Shown here: in pieces, positions 1-6,149 of the stretch
Layout of the letters: every line of letters starts with the position of its first letter
How positions within the stretch are numbered: the first letter of the stretch is position 1
Assembly: GCA_905204915.1 (NCBI GenBank)
Contig: CAJLBR010000026.1
Coordinates: forward strand, 1 to 16,922
Origin: an uncultured Clostridium sp.
GTDB taxonomy: Bacteria; Bacillota; Clostridia; TANB77; CAG-465
Reading direction: 5' to 3'
Length of the DNA: 16,922 bases
Notes under the pieces: generated by a model
The model's input: only the letters and a program-made list of their open reading frames with translations
What the model was told of the DNA's origin: nothing
The model's database searches: none
Translations under genes and position numbers: made by a program

Positions 1-36
1 GTTTAATACGGACACTGTATATATTTTCTCTTCCAT
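1..36 (-). CDS. xseA: Exodeoxyribonuclease VII large subunit, 5' end only
   Basis: Only the first 12 codons are in the window; the gene runs off the left edge on the minus strand. The peptide is MEEKIYTVSVLN, which resembles the start of XseA, where a YxVSxLN stretch opens the N-terminal OB-fold DNA-binding domain. A strong SD (AAGGAGA) overlaps the nusB stop codon, so translation is probably coupled to nusB. The order nusB-xseA is common in Clostridia and supports the call. XseA with XseB degrades single-stranded DNA in both directions. So little of the protein is visible that the identity rests on this short match plus gene order. Confidence 0.72.
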   Translation of the reverse strand, partial: MEEKIYTVSVLN

Positions 37-55
37 ATAAATAAAACTTCTCTCC

Positions 56-448
56 TTAAATTACTTTTGCTAAAACTCCATTTACAAATGATTTAGAATC
101 ATTATTTCCATACATTTTAGCAAGTTCTACAGCTTCATTTATAGAAACTTTTTCTGGTATGCTATCTACATACTTTATCTCATATATAGCCAATCTTAGA
201 ATTGCCAAATCTATTTTAGCAATTCTAGAAATTGACCAATTTTTCAATTTTGAAAGGATAATCTTATCTATTTCATCCAAATTTTCTATAACACCTTTTA
301 ATGTATTTTCTATATATTCTTTTTCTTCTTCACTATTTGCGTTTTCATCATAACACATACTAAGTATATGTTCTAAATCTTCTTTTCCTAAAAATTCAGT
401 TTCATAAACACATTTAAACGCATTGTCTCTTGCTTTTTTTCTACTCAT
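56..448 (-). CDS. nusB: Transcription antitermination factor NusB
   Basis: A 130-residue protein of normal NusB length. It starts with the typical arginine-rich N-terminus (MSRKKARDNAFKCVYETEF) and has the all-helical pattern of the family, including the conserved C-terminal stretch around IPEKVSINEAVELAK and the ending SFVNGVLAKV. NusB pairs with NusE (ribosomal protein S10), binds boxA RNA, and supports antitermination of rRNA transcription in the cytoplasm. It lies 8 bases downstream of the DUF2273-like gene and its stop codon overlaps the SD of xseA, so it belongs to the asp23 operon. The family call is clear. Confidence 0.96.
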   Translation of the reverse strand: MSRKKARDNAFKCVYETEFLGKEDLEHILSMCYDENANSEEEKEYIENTLKGVIENLDEIDKIILSKLKNWSISRIAKIDLAILRLAIYEIKYVDSIPEKVSINEAVELAKMYGNNDSKSFVNGVLAKVI

Positions 449-456
449 AAAAACTC

Positions 457-720
457 CTATTTTTTATCCTCTTTATAATAATAAACATTTTCTTTTTTTA
501 CACTATCAGTTTTAGTTTTTAACTTAGCGAATAAGTCTCTAAAGAAATGTTCATTTTCTTGTAATTTCTTTCCAACAAACACTGCTAATATAATAAGACC
601 TACTAAAATTATAAGCTTAGATAAAAATTCAACTATACCGAAAGCATATAAAACTACAACAACACCTATGCAAATTATTATATATTTATTTTTTACTATG
701 TATTCCCAAAAATCTTTCAT
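457..720 (-). CDS. Small two-helix membrane protein, DUF2273-like
   Basis: An 87-residue protein with two hydrophobic segments (about residues 12-30 and 33-50), then a charged, lysine-rich tail. Size, topology and position between an AmaP-like gene and nusB match the DUF2273 proteins that accompany Asp23/Gls24 genes in Firmicutes; no biochemical role is established for that family. I start it at the ATG at 720, because AGGTGA lies 8 bases upstream. A longer in-frame GTG start at 732 lies inside that SD and has none of its own. Likely role, by inference from context: part of the membrane-tethered Asp23 assembly. Confidence 0.8.
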   Translation of the reverse strand: MKDFWEYIVKNKYIIICIGVVVVLYAFGIVEFLSKLIILVGLIILAVFVGKKLQENEHFFRDLFAKLKTKTDSVKKENVYYYKEDKK

Positions 721-740
721 TATAAACTTCACCTACTTTG

Positions 741-1277
741 CTATTTTTTTTGTATATCTTCGTAAACACCCTTTATCTTTATGTTTGCTTCTTTTATTTC
801 AACAGTAGTTTGTTTCTTTATACTAGATTTTATATTTTCTTGTAATTTAGCAGTAAGTGTTGGAACTACAGTATCTGGTAATATCATTGCAAATACATTT
901 GCTACAACACCTTCTTCTGTCATATCAATAGTAACTTTTACATTTCTAAGTTCTGCATATGATCTTGTTATAGATTCAATAATACTCTCAAAAGTATCCT
1001 TAGTTATATAAACAGTTCCTTTTTCTCCTTGTATTGCTAAACCTGACTTTACTTCCTCTTTACTTCCAGATGAAGAAAAAATTCCAAGTAGTGAAATTAA
1101 AACAAATATTCCACCTGTTACAACACTAGCTACTTTATTATTTATAAGAATATTTTCTAAATTCTTTAGTATTGGCGCTAAATCTATCATTTGGGTAGAA
1201 GTTAAAATAATAGAAATGGCTATTGCCAATGTCAATATAGAAAATAGTATTAATAAAAATTTTTCAAAACCTTTCAA
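741..1277 (-). CDS. AmaP-like Asp23 membrane-anchor protein
   Basis: A 178-residue protein with two N-terminal membrane helices (about residues 7-29 and 50-68), then a soluble Asp23-like part that includes VKVTIDMTEEGVVANVFAMI and a C-terminal basic segment. Alkaline-shock membrane anchor proteins (AmaP) have this layout and tether Asp23 to the cell membrane in staphylococci. It follows asp23 directly, which fits that partnership. The start is a TTG at 1277 preceded by a run of six G as a strong SD; no ATG occurs before residue 24. The TTG start may limit expression relative to asp23. Family assignment is from topology and context. Confidence 0.8.
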   Translation of the reverse strand: MKGFEKFLLILFSILTLAIAISIILTSTQMIDLAPILKNLENILINNKVASVVTGGIFVLISLLGIFSSSGSKEEVKSGLAIQGEKGTVYITKDTFESIIESITRSYAELRNVKVTIDMTEEGVVANVFAMILPDTVVPTLTAKLQENIKSSIKKQTTVEIKEANIKIKGVYEDIQKK

Positions 1278-1339
1278 AATAATCCCCCCAATATATTTAA
1301 ATTATATAAGATTTTTCTTAATAATTTAAAATATATATT

Positions 1340-1789
1340 TTAGTCTTCTGACTCTTCATCGTTTTCTTTTAATTCAACGTTTTTATCAAATGTTATACCT
1401 TGTACATTACTATTAACTGCAACAACTTCTAATCCAGTCATTGTTTCAACAGCATTTTTTACAGCATTTTGAGCAGCCCAAGCGACATCTGGGATTCTTA
1501 CTCCATATTTAATATTAACGAATAAATCAACAGTTACTTTCTTTCCATCTAAATCTATTTTTACACCTTTAGAATATTTTTTATTTCCACCTAATATTTG
1601 ATTTATTCCATCAACAAATCCTAGTGTCATTCCTGCTATTCCTTCAACTTCAGAAGCAGCAAGACCTGCAATTATTCCAATTACATCCTCAGAAATATTT
1701 AAATTTGTAGCAATTTCAACATTTGTTTCGTCTTTTGCCACTTCAACATCTTCTTTTATTTGAACATCTTTCTTAGTTTTTTCACTCAT
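1340..1789 (-). CDS. Asp23/Gls24 family envelope stress protein
   Basis: A 149-residue protein. After a charged N-terminal tail of about 28 residues comes the Asp23 domain: NLNISEDVIGIIAGLAASEV, then VEGIAGMTLGF, GVKIDLDGKKVTVDLFVNIKYG and a C-terminal VNSNVQGITF. Asp23 proteins are abundant, membrane-associated through AmaP, and linked to cell-envelope homeostasis and alkaline stress; no enzymatic activity is known. It is first in its operon, with SD AAGGAGG and a promoter at 1832-1860. The acidic C-terminus (ELKENDEESED) is usual. Several Asp23 paralogues exist in most Firmicutes, so I give no gene symbol. Confidence 0.93.
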   Translation of the reverse strand: MSEKTKKDVQIKEDVEVAKDETNVEIATNLNISEDVIGIIAGLAASEVEGIAGMTLGFVDGINQILGGNKKYSKGVKIDLDGKKVTVDLFVNIKYGVRIPDVAWAAQNAVKNAVETMTGLEVVAVNSNVQGITFDKNVELKENDEESED

Positions 1790-1831
1790 AATATATTCCT
1801 CCTTTTAATAGTAAAACTATTAACTAAATAT

Positions 1832-1860
1832 ATTATAACTCAATTTAATATAAAAGTCAC
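1832..1860 (-). promoter_or_regulatory. Promoter of the asp23-nusB operon
   Basis: Read on the minus strand: -35 GTGACT (1855-1860), a 17-base spacer, and a perfect -10 TATAAT (1832-1837), about 43 bases upstream of the asp23 start codon. It is the only good promoter seen upstream of the operon. Confidence 0.7.
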
Positions 1861-1906
1861 GTTTTTGCTTAAAATTTCACAAATTAATCATATTTTAAAT
1901 ACTAAT

Positions 1907-2239
1907 TTATTGGGCTAATTTTTTGCCACCAAGTAAATGAAAATGTAAATGTGGAACTTCTTGTCCACTATCTTTTCCTGTATTAGATATAATTCTATAT
2001 CCTGACTCATATACTCCTGCAATTTTAGCTATTTCTTTAATAGAAAGCATTAAACTCTCTACATATTTTATGTTTTCTTCTGAAATTTCGTTAATATCCT
2101 TAATATGCTTTTTAGGAATTATTAAAATGTGTACTGGTGCTTTAGGCTCAATATCATTAAAAGCCAAAACATATTCATTTTCAAATACCTTATCTGAAGG
2201 AATTTTTCCTTCTATAATTTTACAAAAAACACAATCCAT
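1907..2239 (-). CDS. HIT-family (HinT-like) nucleotide hydrolase
   Basis: A 110-residue protein of standard HinT length. It opens with CVFCKIIEGKIPSDKV and ends with the histidine-triad motif VPHLHFHLLGG (H-x-H-x-H), whose central histidine is the nucleophile. CxxC (C3/C6) at the N-terminus fits the zinc-binding variants. HinT-type enzymes hydrolyse adenosine phosphoramidates and acyl-adenylates; the physiological substrate is not settled. The SD AGGAGG overlaps the stop of the upstream YcxB-like gene (12 bases apart), so the two are probably co-transcribed. No convincing terminator follows before the asp23 promoter. Confidence 0.93.
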   Translation of the reverse strand: MDCVFCKIIEGKIPSDKVFENEYVLAFNDIEPKAPVHILIIPKKHIKDINEISEENIKYVESLMLSIKEIAKIAGVYESGYRIISNTGKDSGQEVPHLHFHLLGGKKLAQ

Positions 2240-2251
2240 ATAAAAAACCTC

Positions 2252-2776
2252 CTAATTTACTTTTATAAACTTTTTATCTAATTTCTTTATTAACCAATCT
2301 TGTATTTCATCTATATCTTTCTCTTTAACATCCTTTGAAAGTACTAATATAGCTGAGTTTTTATTAAAATAAATATAAATATTGTTATTATATCTATATG
2401 CTTTATATAAATCCTCATATTTAATCTTAGAGTCAGATATTTCATTTTTCATCTCTATATAAGTATCAAAAAAGCTTATAGTATTATCATATTTTCCAAA
2501 AATTTTATCTGTTTTTAGTATTTTTCTTACGTAACGTTTTGGAGTTGTAAAATAAAAAATATTCAAAAATAAAGCAATTGCACACAAAATAATCGCACCA
2601 AAATAAAATTTCATTTCTACATACCCAATACATAAAGCTAATAAAATAACAACATTAACTATAACTGTTTTCAAAAATTTATTATCTTTTCTAAACATAT
2701 GAAATTTGTTAAATTTTACATATTCCTCTGCCGTATATCTTGTATTAACACTTAAAATCAAATTTTCCTCATTCAT
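2252..2776 (-). CDS. YcxB-like membrane protein
   Basis: A 174-residue protein with two close hydrophobic segments in the middle (about residues 38-75), then a soluble domain beginning around KYDNTISFFDTYIEM and including KIKYEDLYKAYRYNNNIYIY, ending in a basic tail. This matches the layout of the YcxB-like family, whose function is unknown. The ATG at 2776 is preferred because AAGGTGA stands just upstream; an in-frame GTG at 2785 lies inside that SD. A strong promoter (2794-2822) drives it together with the HIT gene. Confidence 0.7.
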   Translation of the reverse strand: MNEENLILSVNTRYTAEEYVKFNKFHMFRKDNKFLKTVIVNVVILLALCIGYVEMKFYFGAIILCAIALFLNIFYFTTPKRYVRKILKTDKIFGKYDNTISFFDTYIEMKNEISDSKIKYEDLYKAYRYNNNIYIYFNKNSAILVLSKDVKEKDIDEIQDWLIKKLDKKFIKVN

Positions 2777-2793
2777 AATATTCACCTTGTTAG

Positions 2794-2822
2794 ATTATAC
2801 CAAAATTTAAAAGTTTAGTCAA
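2794..2822 (-). promoter_or_regulatory. Promoter of the YcxB-like/HIT operon
   Basis: Minus strand: -35 TTGACT (2817-2822), a 17-base spacer, -10 TATAAT (2794-2799). Eleven of twelve hexamer bases match consensus. The start of transcription would leave only a short leader before the SD. Confidence 0.85.
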
Positions 2823-2830
2823 ACAATTTG

Positions 2831-2871
2831 TATCACTAGAAGATGTTATTTCATTTAATATATTAGTGATA
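2831..2871 (+). repeat. 8-bp inverted repeat ahead of the YtaF/MntP-like gene
   Basis: TATCACTA (2831-2838) and TAGTGATA (2864-2871) are perfect inverted copies 25 bases apart. The right arm ends just before the SD AAAGGAG (2873-2879). It could be a repressor site at the divergent promoters or an mRNA hairpin next to the ribosome binding site; the sequence does not decide. Confidence 0.5.
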
Positions 2872-2886
2872 GAAAGGAGTATTGTT

Positions 2887-3450
2887 TTGACTAGTTTAAT
2901 ATCATCACTTGTATTTGTTATTTCTGCAAATATTGATAATATAGTTCTTGGATTATCACTTGGAATAAAAAAGACTAAAATATCAACTTTAAAAAATATA
3001 TTTATTTCATTATTAATGAGTATTATAACTGGATTTTTTATGTATTTATCTAATATTATCAATATTTTTGTTAATGATACAAATTTTTTTAAAATTATTG
3101 GCTCTTGCATACTTATTGCAATTGGAATATATGGAATTTTAAATTTTTTTATAGTAAAAAAATCTGATACAAAAGAAAAAACTTACTCGTCTAATTTAAA
3201 CATAAAAGAACTAATATGTATAACTATAGCTCTTGCTAGCAACAATATGGCAGTTGGAATAATTGCTGGAATTGCTGGAATAAGTAAAATTTACACTATA
3301 ATATTTACATTTTTTATAAGTTTTTTATTTTTATTTTTTGGAAATAAAATTGGACAAAATATCTTAAATAAATTTATCCAAAAATATGCCGAAATTTTTT
3401 CGTGCGTTTTACTTACATTGCTAGGAGTTGGCCAAATTTTAATTAAATAA
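2887..3450 (+). CDS. YtaF/MntP-like multi-helix membrane protein
   Basis: A 187-residue, very hydrophobic protein with about six membrane helices in two similar halves. Each half has a related motif: SANIDNIVLGLSLGIKK in the first and ALASNNMAVGIIAGIAG in the second. This is the layout of the MntP manganese exporter and the related YtaF sporulation membrane protein. The loop between the halves (KKSDTKEKTYSSN) is polar. In the second half the usual acidic residue of the motif is Asn, so transport is uncertain. I place the start at TTG 2887, seven bases after AAAGGAG; an upstream GTG at 2866 lacks a proper SD. YtaF is my first choice, MntP the alternative. Confidence 0.7.
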   Translation: MTSLISSLVFVISANIDNIVLGLSLGIKKTKISTLKNIFISLLMSIITGFFMYLSNIINIFVNDTNFFKIIGSCILIAIGIYGILNFFIVKKSDTKEKTYSSNLNIKELICITIALASNNMAVGIIAGIAGISKIYTIIFTFFISFLFLFFGNKIGQNILNKFIQKYAEIFSCVLLTLLGVGQILIK

Positions 3451-3452
3451 TA

Positions 3453-3481
3453 TTGAATTAGTATAATTTTCATGTTATAAT
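3453..3481 (+). promoter_or_regulatory. Promoter of the TtcA-like gene
   Basis: -35 TTGAAT (3453-3458), a 17-base spacer, perfect -10 TATAAT (3476-3481). It begins three bases after the stop codon of the upstream membrane protein gene, giving the thiolase gene independent expression. Confidence 0.75.
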
Positions 3482-3508
3482 ATTTTATGTTAATTTAAGG
3501 AGTAAATT

Positions 3509-4246
3509 ATGTTACAAAAAATTATTGGAAAAGCTAGAAAAGCTATAGATGATTATAATATGATTGATGAAGGAGATAAAATTGCTGTTGGACTTTCTGG
3601 AGGAAAAGATAGTATTACACTTTTACACGCATTATACTATTTAAAAAAATTCTATCCTAAAAAATTTGATTTAATGGCAATAACAATACACCCAGGAAGT
3701 GAAACATTTAAAACAGACAAACTTGAAAAAATGTGTAAAGATTTAGGCGTTGAATACGTTGTATACAATTCTAATATAGCAGATGTCGTATTTAACATTA
3801 GAAAAGAAAAAAGTCCTTGTTCTTTATGTGCAAATATGAGAAGAGGAATGTTAAATAGTGTAGCTATTGAAAATGGATGCAATAAAATAGCTCTTGGTCA
3901 TCATTCAGATGATGTAATGGAAACTTTTTTAATGAGTTTATTTTTAAATGGTAATATACATACATTCGCACCTGTTACATATTTAAGTAGAAGTAAAGTA
4001 AAAACTATTAGACCATTTATATATGTAGATGAAAAAGAAATTAGAGCTGTGGCTAGAGAAAAAGAATTTCCAGTAATGGGAAAATGTTGTCCTGCAGATG
4101 GGTATACAAAACGTGATTACATGACAAATCTCTTAAAAGATCTTCAAAAAGACATAAAGAAAGTGCGTCCAAATTTAATGGGAGCAATAAGACGTAGCAA
4201 TATAGATGGTTGGAAACTTCTTGATTCAAATGATAATAATCAATAA
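3509..4246 (+). CDS. TtcA-like PP-loop tRNA thiolation enzyme
   Basis: A 245-residue protein. The ATP-pyrophosphatase P-loop SGGKDS is at residues 30-35. A CxxC pair lies at C104/C107 (CSLC) and a further cysteine pair at C193/C194 (GKCCPADG). In TtcA three such cysteines hold an Fe-S cluster that delivers sulfur to cytidine 32 of some tRNAs. GHHSDDVMETFLM near residue 130 is the second family motif. It is shorter than E. coli TtcA. TtcA is best known in proteobacteria, so in this Firmicute the exact base modified is uncertain. SD AAGGAG precedes the ATG; a two-way terminator follows 63 bases after the stop. Confidence 0.85.
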   Translation: MLQKIIGKARKAIDDYNMIDEGDKIAVGLSGGKDSITLLHALYYLKKFYPKKFDLMAITIHPGSETFKTDKLEKMCKDLGVEYVVYNSNIADVVFNIRKEKSPCSLCANMRRGMLNSVAIENGCNKIALGHHSDDVMETFLMSLFLNGNIHTFAPVTYLSRSKVKTIRPFIYVDEKEIRAVAREKEFPVMGKCCPADGYTKRDYMTNLLKDLQKDIKKVRPNLMGAIRRSNIDGWKLLDSNDNNQ

Positions 4247-4308
4247 ATAATATAGTAAATAACATGTTAAATAATTATACATATACAAAAAATTAATCTT
4301 AAAATATA

Positions 4309-4343
4309 AAAAAATTCCGCTTATTTTTCAAGCGGAATTTTTT
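4309..4343. terminator. Bidirectional intrinsic terminator
   Basis: A perfect 14-bp stem (4309-4322 with 4330-4343) with a 7-base loop. The core is TTCCGCTT/AAGCGGAA, flanked by A-runs on the left and T-runs on the right, so it works on both strands. It separates the convergent TtcA-like gene and the cadherin-like membrane protein gene. Confidence 0.92.
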
Positions 4344-4354
4344 GTTTTCTAAAG

Positions 4355-6133
4355 TTACTCATTATTATTGTCTTCTTCTTCATATTTCTTTAAAGTTTCT
4401 TTTATTAAACTTTCAAAGTCTATTTCAGGTAATTCATCTTTTTTGCTATCTTCAACTTTAGTATCTTCTTTTTTTATTTCATTATCTTCTTTAATGTTAT
4501 CATTTTCTGTGTTTTCTTTTATATTTTCTGTTTCATTTAGTTCTTCAATTTGAGCTTCTTCTTCAACTATCTCTTTTTCACCTTCTGAGTTTTCTTCTAA
4601 TTCAGGTTCTTTAGGTTCTTCTTTTTCCTCAACTTTTTCTTCATTTAAAGGAGCTGCTTCATCATCAGATTTTTCTTCAATATCCTTAGGCTCTAAATTT
4701 TCACTAAATTTTATTATTTTTCCTTTTGCATGTTCATCTATATCATTAGATTTTAATTCTTCATTTTCTTTTGTTTCTTTACTTTCATCATTAGATTTAG
4801 ATTCTACATTTTCTTCATTTTCAGAAGTATCACTTGCTTTTTCTGTTTTACTTCCTCTACGACGCTTTTTAGTATTCTCTTTATCATCTAAAATTCCGTC
4901 AATATTTATGTTATAGTTTGAATTAAAATCATCAATTCCTTGTTTTTCCTCTTTATCTTTAGAGTACAATTTTTTATATAGTACTAAAATTTCTATTAAT
5001 TCTATAATAGTAACTGCAAGTACTATTAAAAGTAATTTATTTTCTTTAACATTATGCTTAAAGTTTTCCCACTTTGTTGGCTCTTCATATACATTTTGAT
5101 ATGAATTACTTTCCTCTGTTTTTATAACCTTAGCATCTCTATTAAATTTTAAGGTATACTCTCTTGTTGTAGTTCCATCCTCAGCAGTAACAATTATTTT
5201 TATAATATTTTCTCCATCTTTAAAATTTTCATTTCCTTGAATTTCTACTTTAGCATTATCTGAATTTGCATATGCTAGTATAGTAAGTTTTTCTACACTT
5301 GAATCGAACTGTCCTAAAGTATACTCTAAAGTTTCAGGGGTAAATTCTGGATTTAATTCAACACCATCTATTATCAAATTTTTAAGTGATGCATCTGCCT
5401 TAGTTGTATCTTGAACTCTATCAACATAGATTGTATAAGTTTTCTTTGTACCATCTGGAGCTGTAACTGTTATTGTTACAATATTTTTTCCCATTTGTAA
5501 GTCTTCGTCACCAGTTATCCAATACTTAGCTCCTGCTTGTTCCATTGTTGGAGTAATATTTAATTTTGTTACTTTTTCTGGTACTGTTAATGAATAGCTA
5601 GTAACAACTGAACTAAACATTGGAGTAAGTCCTTCTTGATCTATAACAAGATTTTTTAGATTTGCATTACTACTACTTGCACTTTTTTGAGAATTACTAT
5701 TCGAAGATTTTGTATTATTTGTTGAATTATTATTAGTAGTATTATTTCTAGACTCATCAGCCTTTACTGTTATATTTACTGAACTTGGTTCCAGATTAAT
5801 CTTATTTCCTTTACTATCAGAAACATCAGCTGGTGAAACAGTTATTGTAGAACTACCTGCTGATATTCCACTAACTGTAACACTGGCATTTCCATTTTCT
5901 ATCCAAATAGAAGTATCACTTAGTGATGTTACATTAGAATTTGAAGATGAAATATTGAATCTTCCAATTGTGTCTACTCCAGATATAGTAATTGTAGTAC
6001 TTTGCCCTAAATTTAGGGATGTTGCCGAAGCACTAACCGAAAATGAAGATGCATATATTTTATTAATTCCTATAAAGTTTAATAACACTAACGCAAAAAT
6101 TAAGCTCATCATTTTATTAATTATCTTTTTCAT
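4355..6133 (-). CDS. Surface membrane protein with Ig-like and cadherin-like domains and an acidic cytoplasmic tail
   Basis: A 592-residue protein. Order: signal peptide (about 1-29, ending YASS); a beta-rich Ig-like domain (about 31-125); an Asn/Ser-rich linker (about 127-156); two related beta-sandwich repeats of the cadherin-like type (about 157-238 and 247-332), each beginning LKNL-I and ending in a Y-T-x-x-V/F-x-R strand; one membrane helix (about 366-388); and a roughly 200-residue, Glu/Asp/Lys-rich tail with KKRRR near residue 425. With the signal peptide, the domains face outside and the tail lies in the cytoplasm. The tail ends in a more ordered, helix-like segment around LPEIDFESLIKETLKKYEEE. 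It lies 16 bases downstream of the glucosaminidase gene, SD GGAGG, so the two are one operon. Function unknown; adhesion or docking is inference. Confidence 0.8.
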   Translation of the reverse strand: MKKIINKMMSLIFALVLLNFIGINKIYASSFSVSASATSLNLGQSTTITISGVDTIGRFNISSSNSNVTSLSDTSIWIENGNASVTVSGISAGSSTITVSPADVSDSKGNKINLEPSSVNITVKADESRNNTTNNNSTNNTKSSNSNSQKSASSSNANLKNLVIDQEGLTPMFSSVVTSYSLTVPEKVTKLNITPTMEQAGAKYWITGDEDLQMGKNIVTITVTAPDGTKKTYTIYVDRVQDTTKADASLKNLIIDGVELNPEFTPETLEYTLGQFDSSVEKLTILAYANSDNAKVEIQGNENFKDGENIIKIIVTAEDGTTTREYTLKFNRDAKVIKTEESNSYQNVYEEPTKWENFKHNVKENKLLLIVLAVTIIELIEILVLYKKLYSKDKEEKQGIDDFNSNYNINIDGILDDKENTKKRRRGSKTEKASDTSENEENVESKSNDESKETKENEELKSNDIDEHAKGKIIKFSENLEPKDIEEKSDDEAAPLNEEKVEEKEEPKEPELEENSEGEKEIVEEEAQIEELNETENIKENTENDNIKEDNEIKKEDTKVEDSKKDELPEIDFESLIKETLKKYEEEDNNNE

Positions 6134-6149
6134 TTTTTCCTCCGTATAC

